NCBI GenBank assembly: GCA_964415085.1
Contig: CAYPYI010000081.1
Coordinates: forward strand, 1 to 6,093
DNA length: 6,093 bases
Source: CAYPYI01 sp964415085
GTDB lineage: Bacteria; Bacillota; Clostridia; Tissierellales; Tissierellaceae
Direction: 5' to 3'
Every line of letters begins with the position of its first letter. Positions within the stretch are counted from its first letter, which is position 1. A program made the position numbers and the translations under genes. Below are positions 1-6,019 of this stretch, piece after piece. A model generated the notes under the pieces. It did no database searches and was not told the DNA's origin. It saw only the letters and a program-made list of their open reading frames with translations.

Positions 1-1580
1 CAGCATATAAAGTATCAGGTGGGTTACATGGTGTAGGTATATCAGTTGTAAATGCTTTATCAGAATACTTATTAGTAACTGTAAGTAGAAATAATAAAAA
101 ATACCAACAAGAGTTCTCAAAAGGTATAGCAGTGACAGAACTAGAAATTGTTGGGGAGTCTACTGAAACAGGAACTACTATTTTATTTAAACCTGATAAA
201 GAGATTTTTGATACTGTAGTTTATGAATACGAGATACTAGAAAAAAGATTTAGAGAAATGGCTTTTTTAAATAAAGGTGTAAAAATATATTTAGAAGATA
301 AAAGAACAGGAAAAAGTCAAGAATTTCACTTTGAAGGTGGAATAAAATCTTTTGTTGAATATATAAATAGAAATAAAAACTCAATTCAAGATGATGTTAT
401 TTATTTTGATGGAGAAAAAGATGGAACGCAAGTAGAACTTGCAATCCAATATACAGATGGATATTCAGAAAATGTATTAACATTTGCAAATAATATAAAC
501 ACTCAAGAAGGTGGTAGTCATTTATCAGGACTTAGAACAGCTCTAACAAGAGTTATGAATGACTATGGTAGAAGACATAATCACATTAAAGAGGATGAAG
601 AAAACTTATCAGGTGAAGACGTAAGAGAAGGAATGACAGCTGTTTTATCTGTTAAGTTAGCTCAACCACAATTCGAAGGTCAAACTAAAGGTAAATTAGG
701 AAATAGTGAAACTAGAGGAATTGTTGAAAGTTTAACTTATGAGTTTTTAGATAGCTATTTAGAAGAAAATCCTAAAACTGGTAGAATAATAGTTAATAAA
801 GCAGTAAGTTCTCAAAGAGCAAGACATGCTGCAAGAAAAGCAAGAGAATTAACTAGAAAGAAAAGTATTTTTGATAATACAACACTTCCAGGAAAACTTG
901 CTGATTGCCAATCAAATGATATTAATCTAACTGAAATATACCTAGTGGAAGGGGACTCTGCTGGTGGTAGTGCTAAAACCGGTAGAGACAGACATTTCCA
1001 AGCAATACTTCCTTTAAAAGGTAAAATAATGAACGTTGAAAAAGCAAGACTTGATAAAGTTTTAAATTCAGATGAAATTAAAAACATGATAACTGCTTTT
1101 GGTACAGGTATAGGAGAAGAATTTGATATAAAGAAACTTCGTTATGGTAAAATAATAATAATGACGGATGCCGACGTTGATGGTGCTCATATTAGAACAC
1201 TACTTTTAACATTCTTCTATAGATATATGCCAGATTTAATTTATAATGGAAATATTTATATAGCACAACCGCCATTATATAAAATTGCTAAAGGAAAACA
1301 AGAACACTATGTATATAGTGATGAAGAATTAGATACATTATTAGAAGAAATAGGAAGAACAGGTTATAGTATTCAAAGATATAAAGGTCTTGGAGAGATG
1401 AACCCAGAACAGTTATGGGATACAACAATGGATCCTGAAACAAGAATACTTCTAAGAGTAAAAATAGAAGATGCTTTAGAAGCAGATGAGGTATTCACGA
1501 CTCTAATGGGTGAGAAAGTTGAACCAAGAAGAGAATTTATTCAAGAAAATTCTAAGTTTGTACAAAACTTAGACGTATAG
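1..1580 (+). CDS. gyrB: DNA gyrase subunit B, 5'-truncated by the window edge
   Basis: This is the ATPase subunit of DNA gyrase, which with GyrA forms the A2B2 enzyme that puts negative supercoils into DNA using ATP. The reading frame is open from base 3, so the first visible start-like codon (GTG at 132) is internal and not the true start. 525 residues are visible. Firmicute GyrB is usually about 635-640 long, so roughly 110 N-terminal residues, with the ATPase Asn/Glu motif, are off the window. Visible motifs: the ATP-lid SGGLHGVG (nt 15-38), the transducer lysine in FEGQTK (Lys at 687-689), the TOPRIM EGDSAGG (948-968) and the metal-binding DADVDG (1167-1184). The Asp and Lys at the GyrB quinolone positions (E. 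coli D426 and K447) are unchanged. The C-terminal end, PRREFIQ...NLDV, is typical of Firmicutes. gyrA follows after 9 nt. Identity is essentially certain. Confidence 0.98.
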   Translation, partial: AYKVSGGLHGVGISVVNALSEYLLVTVSRNNKKYQQEFSKGIAVTELEIVGESTETGTTILFKPDKEIFDTVVYEYEILEKRFREMAFLNKGVKIYLEDKRTGKSQEFHFEGGIKSFVEYINRNKNSIQDDVIYFDGEKDGTQVELAIQYTDGYSENVLTFANNINTQEGGSHLSGLRTALTRVMNDYGRRHNHIKEDEENLSGEDVREGMTAVLSVKLAQPQFEGQTKGKLGNSETRGIVESLTYEFLDSYLEENPKTGRIIVNKAVSSQRARHAARKARELTRKKSIFDNTTLPGKLADCQSNDINLTEIYLVEGDSAGGSAKTGRDRHFQAILPLKGKIMNVEKARLDKVLNSDEIKNMITAFGTGIGEEFDIKKLRYGKIIIMTDADVDGAHIRTLLLTFFYRYMPDLIYNGNIYIAQPPLYKIAKGKQEHYVYSDEELDTLLEEIGRTGYSIQRYKGLGEMNPEQLWDTTMDPETRILLRVKIEDALEADEVFTTLMGEKVEPRREFIQENSKFVQNLDV

Positions 1581-1589
1581 GAGGTAAGT

Positions 1590-4022
1590 ATGGATAACGA
1601 AAATTTAAACCCAGATAATGTAGTTGATATTAGTATTAAACAAGAAATGAAAAAATCTTACCTAGACTATGCTATGAGCGTAATTGTTAGTAGAGCATTA
1701 CCTGATGTAAGGGATGGTTTAAAACCAGTTCATAGAAGAATACTTTATGCTATGGATGATTTAGGTATGACAGCAAGTAAATCATACAGAAAATCTGCAA
1801 GGGTAGTAGGGGACGTACTTGGTAAGTATCACCCTCATGGAGATAGATCTGTATATGATGCAATGGTTAGACTTGCACAGGACTTTAACACAAGATATTT
1901 ATTAGTAGATGGTCATGGTAACTTTGGATCTATAGACGGAGATAGCGCAGCAGCTATGCGTTATACTGAAGTTAGAATGGCACAAATATCAATGGAAATG
2001 CTAAGAGATATTAATAAAGATACTATAGATTACAAACTAAACTTTGATGAGACACTAGAAGAACCAGTAGTACTTCCAAGTAGATTTCCTAACCTACTTG
2101 TAAATGGATCATCAGGTATAGCAGTAGGTATGGCTACAAATATACCTCCACATAATTTAAATGAGGTAATAGATGCTATAATTACATTAATAGATAATGA
2201 AGATGCAACTATAGATGACTTAATGGAAGATATAAAAGGACCAGATTTTCCAACAGGTGCTTTTATACTAGGTAAAAAAGGAATAGAATCTGCTTATAGA
2301 ACTGGTAGAGGTAGAGTTCAAATGAGAGCTGTTGCTGAAATTGAAGAAAACTCTAAAGGAAGAAGTAGAATAATAGTAACAGAAATTCCATACCAAGTTA
2401 ATAAGGCAAGACTTATAGAAAAAATAGTAGAACTTGTAAGAGATAAAGTAATAGAAGGTATATCAGACTTAAGAGATGAGTCAGATAGAGATGGTATGAG
2501 GATAGTAATTGAAGTAAAAAGAGATGCTAACCCGAATATAATCATCAACAATCTTTATAAACATACTCAAATGCAAGCAACTTTTGGTATTATAATGTTA
2601 GCTTTAGTTGATGGGGAACCAAGAGTTTTAAACTTAAAAGAAGTTTTAACTCATTATTTAAATCACCAAATAGAGATAATAACTAGAAGAACTCAATTTG
2701 ATTTAAATAAAGCTGAAGCTAGAGCTCATATAGTAGAAGGTTTAAAAATTGCACTAGATAATATAGATCAAGTTATAAAAATAATAAGAGGTGCAGAAAA
2801 TGATGAGGATGCTAAGGGTAAACTAATGGATACTTTTGGCTTATCAGATAAACAATCTCAAGCTATACTAGATATGAGACTTAGAAGACTTACAGGTCTT
2901 GAAAGAAATAAGTTAGATGAAGAATTTAAAGAATTAACTAAACTAATAGCTGAACTTAGAGCTATATTAGCTGATAGAAATAAAGTATTAAATATAATAA
3001 AAGAAGAAATCTTAGAAATTAAAGAAAAATATGGAGATAGAAGAAGAACTAGAATTGTTCCAGCTACAGGCGAAATAGACGTAGAAGATATGATAGCTGT
3101 AGAAGATATAGTTATCACACTTACTCACTATGGATATATAAAAAGAATGCCAGAAGATACCTACAAAACTCAAAGAAGAGGCGGTAGAGGTATAGTAGGT
3201 CTTACTACAAGGGAAGATGACTTTGTAGAGAGTCTATATATAAGTTCAACTCATGATACTATATTATTCTTTACTAATAAGGGTAAGGTATACTCACTTA
3301 AGGGTTATGAAATACCTGAAGCAGGAAGACAAGCTAGAGGTATGGCTATTATAAATATATTAAACCTTGAAGCAGATGAGAAAGTATCAGCTATAATTCC
3401 AATATCTGAATATACTCCTGATAGTAACTTAGTTTTTGTAACTAAAAAAGGAACTGTTAAAAAGACTTCCTTAGATCAGTTTGAAAATATCAGAAAAAAT
3501 GGAATAATAGCAATTACTCTAAGAGATGAAGATGAATTAATTGCTGTTAAGGAAACTACAGGTGAAGATGATATAATAGTTGTAACTAAAAAAGGAATGT
3601 CAATAAGATTTGACGAAGATGATGCAAGACCTATGGGAAGAAGTGCTATGGGTGTAAATGCAATCAGACTTGATAGTGACGATGAGGTTGTTGCTACTGA
3701 TTTGGTAACAGATGAAGAAGATTATTTACTAGTTATATCTAAAAGAGGTTTTGGTAAGAAAACAAAACTTTCTGAATACAGAACTCAGTTAAGAGGTGGT
3801 AAGGGTATTATCACTTATAATATAACTGAAAAAACAGGCGAAATTGTTTCAGCTAAGGTAGTAAATGATTTAGATGATATAATGATGATAACTTTAAATG
3901 GTACAATCATAAGACTAGAAGCAAAAGAAATTTCAACAATGGGAAGAAATACCCAAGGTGTAACTTTAATGAAAACTGAGAATGGTGAAGTAGTAGCAGT
4001 TGCTAAATATGAAGAAGCATAA
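1590..4022 (+). CDS. gyrA: DNA gyrase subunit A, complete
   Basis: This is the DNA-cleaving and DNA-wrapping subunit of gyrase, 810 residues, a normal length. The ATG at 1590 has an ideal AGGAGGT ribosome site (1579-1585) that overlaps the gyrB stop codon, so translation is probably coupled. The N-terminal winged-helix and tower part covers about residues 1-495. The catalytic tyrosine is Tyr125 in AAMRYTE (E. coli Tyr122). The GyrA box QRRGGRG is at residues 528-534 and opens the C-terminal beta-pinwheel, where degenerate box-like repeats such as QLRGGKG and MGRSAMG recur. The box marks true gyrase rather than ParC of topoisomerase IV. One oddity is Arg86, where E. coli has Ser83 and C. difficile has Thr82; the nearby acidic residue (Asp90, E. 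coli Asp87) is kept. rsbV follows 17 nt downstream with no terminator between. Confidence 0.98.
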   Translation: MDNENLNPDNVVDISIKQEMKKSYLDYAMSVIVSRALPDVRDGLKPVHRRILYAMDDLGMTASKSYRKSARVVGDVLGKYHPHGDRSVYDAMVRLAQDFNTRYLLVDGHGNFGSIDGDSAAAMRYTEVRMAQISMEMLRDINKDTIDYKLNFDETLEEPVVLPSRFPNLLVNGSSGIAVGMATNIPPHNLNEVIDAIITLIDNEDATIDDLMEDIKGPDFPTGAFILGKKGIESAYRTGRGRVQMRAVAEIEENSKGRSRIIVTEIPYQVNKARLIEKIVELVRDKVIEGISDLRDESDRDGMRIVIEVKRDANPNIIINNLYKHTQMQATFGIIMLALVDGEPRVLNLKEVLTHYLNHQIEIITRRTQFDLNKAEARAHIVEGLKIALDNIDQVIKIIRGAENDEDAKGKLMDTFGLSDKQSQAILDMRLRRLTGLERNKLDEEFKELTKLIAELRAILADRNKVLNIIKEEILEIKEKYGDRRRTRIVPATGEIDVEDMIAVEDIVITLTHYGYIKRMPEDTYKTQRRGGRGIVGLTTREDDFVESLYISSTHDTILFFTNKGKVYSLKGYEIPEAGRQARGMAIINILNLEADEKVSAIIPISEYTPDSNLVFVTKKGTVKKTSLDQFENIRKNGIIAITLRDEDELIAVKETTGEDDIIVVTKKGMSIRFDEDDARPMGRSAMGVNAIRLDSDDEVVATDLVTDEEDYLLVISKRGFGKKTKLSEYRTQLRGGKGIITYNITEKTGEIVSAKVVNDLDDIMMITLNGTIIRLEAKEISTMGRNTQGVTLMKTENGEVVAVAKYEEA
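1797..1916 (+). other. gyrA: GyrA quinolone-resistance-determining region, with Arg86
   Basis: This stretch corresponds to E. coli GyrA residues 67-106 and covers residues 70-109 here. It reads HPHGDRSVYDAM around the drug-contact positions. Codon 86 (AGA, 1845-1847) aligns with E. coli Ser83; codon 90 (GAT) aligns with Asp87 and is wild-type in character. In quinolone-gyrase structures the small hydroxyl residue and the acidic residue hold the drug through a water-magnesium bridge. Arg cannot supply the hydroxyl. The alignment has no gaps here, as the spacing to catalytic Tyr125 is the same as in E. coli (39 residues). The effect on drug binding is inferred. Confidence 0.85.
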
Positions 4023-4027
4023 AAATT

Positions 4028-4033
4028 GGGGGG
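4028..4033 (+). promoter_or_regulatory. Six-G ribosome binding site of rsbV
   Basis: An uninterrupted run of six G lies 6 nt before the rsbV ATG and is the only purine-rich ribosome-site candidate for this gene. Such a homopolymer is unusual in this A+T-rich sequence. It supports the ATG at 4040 as the rsbV start. Confidence 0.7.
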
Positions 4034-4039
4034 AATAGT

Positions 4040-4369
4040 ATGGCTTTAAAGATAGAGAAAACATTTAAAGAAGATAAAAATATTTGGAATATTAATCTTT
4101 CAGGAGACTTAGATATATATACATCTAAAGACTTAAAAAAAGAAATTACTTTAGCCTTTGAAGATAAGAATGAAGATATCCAAATAGACTGTTGTGATCT
4201 AGACTATATAGATAGTACTGGTCTAGGAGTATTAATGAGTATATATAAAGAAGTAAAAGAAAAAGACAAAAATATTTATATTTTAAATGCAAAGCCTAAT
4301 ATAAGAAAGATATTTGAAATAACAGAACTAGACAAGCTATTTATATTTAGAGGTGAAAGCAATGAATAA
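4040..4369 (+). CDS. rsbV: Anti-sigma factor antagonist RsbV (STAS domain)
   Basis: This is a cytoplasmic anti-anti-sigma factor of 109 residues, a typical length, made up of a single STAS domain. In its unphosphorylated form RsbV binds RsbW and so releases SigB; RsbW inactivates it by phosphorylating a serine. The conserved loop DYIDSTGLGVL is at residues 55-65, and Ser59 is the predicted phospho-site (B. subtilis RsbV Ser56). The N-terminal strand pattern NINLSGDLDIYTS (17-29) is also typical of STAS proteins. It could be confused with SpoIIAA, but the following sigma factor is of SigB type, which favours RsbV. The gene begins 17 nt after gyrA, and its last 8 nt overlap the start of rsbW, so the two are probably translationally coupled in about equal amounts. 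Cys51-Cys52 are two adjacent cysteines of unknown meaning. Confidence 0.93.
   Translation: MALKIEKTFKEDKNIWNINLSGDLDIYTSKDLKKEITLAFEDKNEDIQIDCCDLDYIDSTGLGVLMSIYKEVKEKDKNIYILNAKPNIRKIFEITELDKLFIFRGESNE
4349..4356 (+). promoter_or_regulatory. Ribosome binding site deciding the rsbW start
   Basis: AGAGGTGA lies 5 nt before the ATG at 4362, inside the end of rsbV. It shows that ATG, and not the in-frame GTG at 4353, starts rsbW: the GTG is itself part of the ribosome site and has no ribosome site of its own. Confidence 0.8.
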
Positions 4370-4727
4370 AGATACTATAGAACTAAATGTCCCAAGTAAA
4401 CCAGAGTATATAAGCCTAATTAGGCTTACTACTTCTGGTATAGGACATAAGTCTAACTTATGTATAGATGAAATAGAAGACTTAAAGGTATCTGTAGGAG
4501 AAGCTTGTGTAAATATAATTAAATTAACTAACGCTGAAAATATTAACTTGAAATTTAACCTATCTGATAAAGATATTACTATAGATATTCATAATGTAGT
4601 AGGTAATATTCCAGCTGATTTTAAGAACTCACAAGAAGCGAAGTTAGGTTTATTGATAATAGAATCTTTAATGGATGAAGTCCTATTTACTGAAAATGGT
4701 GTTCGCATAGTTAAATATATAATATAA
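4362..4727 (+). CDS. rsbW: Anti-sigma factor RsbW, kinase-like, with degenerate ATP-binding boxes
   Basis: This 121-residue protein is the switch partner that binds SigB to block it and phosphorylates RsbV in known systems. Its place between an STAS gene and a SigB gene identifies it well. It has a GHKL (Bergerat) fold: the N box is EIEDLKVSVGEACVN (residues 37-51, Glu47 and Asn51), and the C-terminal helix LGLLIIESLMDEV (95-107) matches SpoIIAB and RsbW. The nucleotide-binding G boxes are weak. Where SpoIIAB has DEGIG, this protein has HNVVG (77-81), losing the Asp and first Gly. Where SpoIIAB has SGMGF, it has AKLGL (93-97). The lid between them is short. Kinase activity is therefore less sure than SigB binding. 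The start at 4362 overlaps rsbV by 8 nt; starting from GTG at 4353 would add three residues but lacks a ribosome site. Confidence 0.88.
   Translation: MNKDTIELNVPSKPEYISLIRLTTSGIGHKSNLCIDEIEDLKVSVGEACVNIIKLTNAENINLKFNLSDKDITIDIHNVVGNIPADFKNSQEAKLGLLIIESLMDEVLFTENGVRIVKYII
4401..4438. repeat. 38-bp imperfect palindrome inside rsbW
   Basis: The core at 4411-4428 is an 18-bp perfect palindrome with no spacer (left half TAAGCCTAA). Flanking it at exactly symmetric positions are CCAGA (4401-4405) and TCTGG (4434-4438). In all, 14 of 19 positions per arm pair, plus one possible G-U. It covers rsbW codons near the start of the gene (about residues 14-26). It could be a binding site for a dimeric protein, an mRNA hairpin, or chance. 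The symmetry is seen directly; any function is inference. Confidence 0.6.
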
Positions 4728-4740
4728 AGGATGGTAATCA

Positions 4741-5526
4741 ATGGTTGAAACTAAAAACTCTGAAACTGAAAAATTAAGTAAAGATCAAATTAAGGATTTA
4801 TTTAAAGAGTATAAAGAAACTAATGATCCAGCTATAAGAGAAACCTTAATAGAAGAACATATTTATATTGCGGAGATATTATCAAAAAAATATACTAATA
4901 GAGGTATAGAATATGATGATATATTTCAAGTAGCATCAATAGGGCTAATCTATGCTGTTGATAGATTTGATGTAGATAAAGGGTTTGAGTTTTCAAGCTT
5001 TGCCACACCTACTATAATAGGTGAGATAAAAAAGCACTTTAGAGACAAAGGGTGGGCTATAAGGGTACCTAGAAGGATACAAGAGCTATCCAAAAGGATA
5101 AACAATGCTAAGGTACATTTAAGTCAGACTCTTCAAAAATCACCTACTATAGATGATATAGCAGACTATTTAGACGCTACAGTAGAAGAAGTACTAGAAT
5201 CTATGGAAGCAAGTAAAGTATATACTCCACAATCTTTAGATATTACATTTAATACAAGTAGTGATGATAGAGATATAACACTATCTGATTTAATAGGAGT
5301 AGAAGATGAGTATTATGATAAATTAGAAAATACTGACTTTATCTTAAAGATGATGGAAAGCTTAAATGAAATAGAAAAAGAAATATTAGTAGATAGATAC
5401 TTTAATAAGAAGACTCAAGTAGCAATAGCAGAGAAACTAGATGTATCTCAAATGACAGTTTCTAGAATTGAAAAGCGTGTAATAGAAAAGCTTAGAAAAG
5501 AAGCTGAAGGATCCATGGCTAAATAG
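4741..5526 (+). CDS. sigB: RNA polymerase sigma factor SigB (SigB/SigF/SigG family)
   Basis: This 261-residue alternative sigma factor directs RNA polymerase to general-stress promoters in Firmicutes and is held by RsbW until RsbV frees it. Region 2 spans about residues 33-105, with DDIFQVASIGL (59-69) and the core-binding and -10 recognition block PTIIGEIKKHFRDKGW (90-105). VPRRIQEL (109-116) opens region 3. Region 4 carries the -35 helix-turn-helix at about 226-245 (TQVAIAEKL...SQMTVSRIEKR). The block around PTIIGEIK, RDK and VPRRI matches SigB better than SigF or SigG. The ATG at 4741 has AAAGGATGG (4726-4734) 6 nt upstream, and the gap after rsbW is 13 nt. The stop codon TAG lies inside a hairpin. 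No sigma-B-type promoter for self-activation was found just upstream of rsbV. Confidence 0.94.
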   Translation: MVETKNSETEKLSKDQIKDLFKEYKETNDPAIRETLIEEHIYIAEILSKKYTNRGIEYDDIFQVASIGLIYAVDRFDVDKGFEFSSFATPTIIGEIKKHFRDKGWAIRVPRRIQELSKRINNAKVHLSQTLQKSPTIDDIADYLDATVEEVLESMEASKVYTPQSLDITFNTSSDDRDITLSDLIGVEDEYYDKLENTDFILKMMESLNEIEKEILVDRYFNKKTQVAIAEKLDVSQMTVSRIEKRVIEKLRKEAEGSMAK

Positions 5527-5544
5527 AGAAATCTATTTAGCTAT
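5515..5544 (+). terminator. Hairpin over the sigB stop codon, possible weak terminator
   Basis: A 10-bp perfect stem (5518-5527 with 5532-5541) closes a GAAA tetraloop. One G-U and two A-T/T-A pairs extend it to 13 bp. The stem has only three G-C pairs and includes the sigB TAG stop. The sequence after it is alternating TATATATAT, not a T-run, so it is not a textbook terminator. It may end the sigB transcript partly or protect its 3' end. It is the only strong hairpin at this point. Confidence 0.45.
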
Positions 5545-5577
5545 ATATATGTAATTAAAATTAAAAATAAGTAAAGA

Positions 5578-5615
5578 ATTACTATGTACATGATAAATAA
5601 AAGGTATATAGTAAT
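5578..5615. repeat. 12-bp inverted repeat upstream of the psiE-like gene
   Basis: The left arm ATTACTATGTAC (5578-5589) matches the right arm GTATATAGTAAT (5604-5615) as a reverse complement at 11 of 12 positions; the remaining pair is G-T. The loop is 14 bases of A-rich sequence. The repeat ends just before the G-rich ribosome site of the next gene. It could be an operator for a dimeric regulator or a hairpin in an mRNA read through from sigB. There is no T-run after it, so it is not a standard terminator. Confidence 0.55.
5585..5612 (+). promoter_or_regulatory. Possible sigma-A promoter for the psiE-like gene
   Basis: TGTACA (5585-5590, 4 of 6 matches to the -35 consensus), a 16-bp spacer and TATAGT (5607-5612, 5 of 6) would start RNA near 5619. 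That leaves a leader of about 17 nt before the ATG at 5636, which suits that start. The -35 lies mostly in the left arm and the -10 wholly in the right arm of the inverted repeat. In such A+T-rich DNA this match could be chance. Confidence 0.35.
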
Positions 5616-5619
5616 GGGT

Positions 5620-5628
5620 GAGGGTGGG
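5620..5628 (+). promoter_or_regulatory. G-rich ribosome binding site deciding the psiE-like start
   Basis: GAGGGTGGG ends 7 nt before the ATG at 5636. The upstream in-frame GTG at 5618 directly abuts this site and has no ribosome site of its own, so the shorter start is preferred. The wider tract 5616-5628 holds three GGG runs, which stands out in this A+T-rich region. Confidence 0.7.
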
Positions 5629-5635
5629 AAATGTA

Positions 5636-6019
5636 ATGGATAAAATATCAAAAAAATTAAATCAATTTGCAGAAGTACTAGAATTAATATTGGCAGTTAT
5701 TATAGGTATTGCAGTAGTAATAGGTATAGGAACAGCTATAAAGCATATTTTTTCAATCTCAAACTTAGAGCTTATTACATATGATAGCTTTAAGGAGTTT
5801 TTATCCTATATATTAATACTGGTAATAGGAGTAGAATTTATATTAATGTTACTTACGCATTCTGCAACAAAGATAACACAATTAGTAGTATTTGTTATAG
5901 CAAGAAAGATGCTTATTTATGGTCATAACATGTTAGATATGTTATTAGGATCTCTAGCAGTTGCTGTAATCTTCGGTACTTTGAAGTTCTTTTCAGTAGA
6001 GGATGAACAACTAGAATAA
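5636..6019 (+). CDS. PsiE-like small integral membrane protein
   Basis: This is a 127-residue membrane protein. Hydrophobic segments at about 14-35, 56-73, 80-94 and 100-119 suggest four membrane spans, with a Lys-rich N-terminus and an acidic C-terminal tail (VEDEQLE). The pattern of an FLSYILILVIGVEF segment, then a span ending in ARKMLIYGH, then LDMLLGSLAVAVIFGTLKF, matches what I know of the phosphate-starvation-inducible PsiE family (E. coli PsiE: YFLYFEF..., AIVRLIIVDH, PLDVLIY). Length also fits the E. coli protein (about 136). The biochemical function of PsiE is not known; the phosphate link comes from expression in E. coli and need not apply here. The gene lies 109 nt after sigB with its own possible promoter and inverted repeat, so it may be a separate unit. 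Family assignment is from motif memory, without a search. Confidence 0.72.
   Translation: MDKISKKLNQFAEVLELILAVIIGIAVVIGIGTAIKHIFSISNLELITYDSFKEFLSYILILVIGVEFILMLLTHSATKITQLVVFVIARKMLIYGHNMLDMLLGSLAVAVIFGTLKFFSVEDEQLE

Noticed and set aside
132..134. GTG as the start of gyrB
   Set aside because: The frame is open upstream to base 3 and encodes the conserved GyrB lid SGGLHGVG, so the gene simply runs off the left edge.
812..1087. Open frame on the minus strand inside gyrB
   Set aside because: It is fully antisense to the conserved TOPRIM region of gyrB, has no ribosome site or recognisable protein motif, and is explained as a shadow of biased codon use.
2318..2551. Open frame on the minus strand inside gyrA
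   Set aside because: Low-complexity Ile/Ser/Leu-rich translation, antisense to conserved gyrA, with no sign of being a gene.
2858..3118. Second minus-strand open frame inside gyrA
   Set aside because: It is again Ser/Ile/Leu-rich shadow sequence opposite the gyrA coiled-coil and pinwheel junction.
3803..3808. GGGTAT in gyrA as a sigma-B -10 box
   Set aside because: The nearest GTT-like -35 is too close, and the bases encode the conserved GGKGI motif of the GyrA pinwheel.
3875..3883. Perfect extended -10 (TGATATAAT) in the 3' end of gyrA as an internal promoter for rsbV-rsbW-sigB
   Set aside because: No fair -35 lies 16-18 bp upstream, and the same nonamer occurs earlier at 3569-3577 simply because it encodes Asp-Asp-Ile. 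An internal start remains possible but is not supported.
4031..4036. GGGAAT before rsbV as a sigma-B -10 box for self-activation
   Set aside because: No GTTT-like -35 is found at the proper spacing, and the RNA start would fall at or inside the rsbV start codon; the G run serves as the ribosome site.
5603..5608. GGTATA before the psiE-like gene as a sigma-B -10 box
   Set aside because: No convincing -35 lies at a spacing of 12-17 bp; the overlapping sigma-A reading (TATAGT) is at least as good.
5614..5643. Nine-codon leader ORF (ATG at 5614 to TAA at 5641) overlapping the psiE-like start
   Set aside because: It has no ribosome site of its own, would start upstream of or at the predicted RNA start, and arises from the G-rich ribosome site of the real gene.
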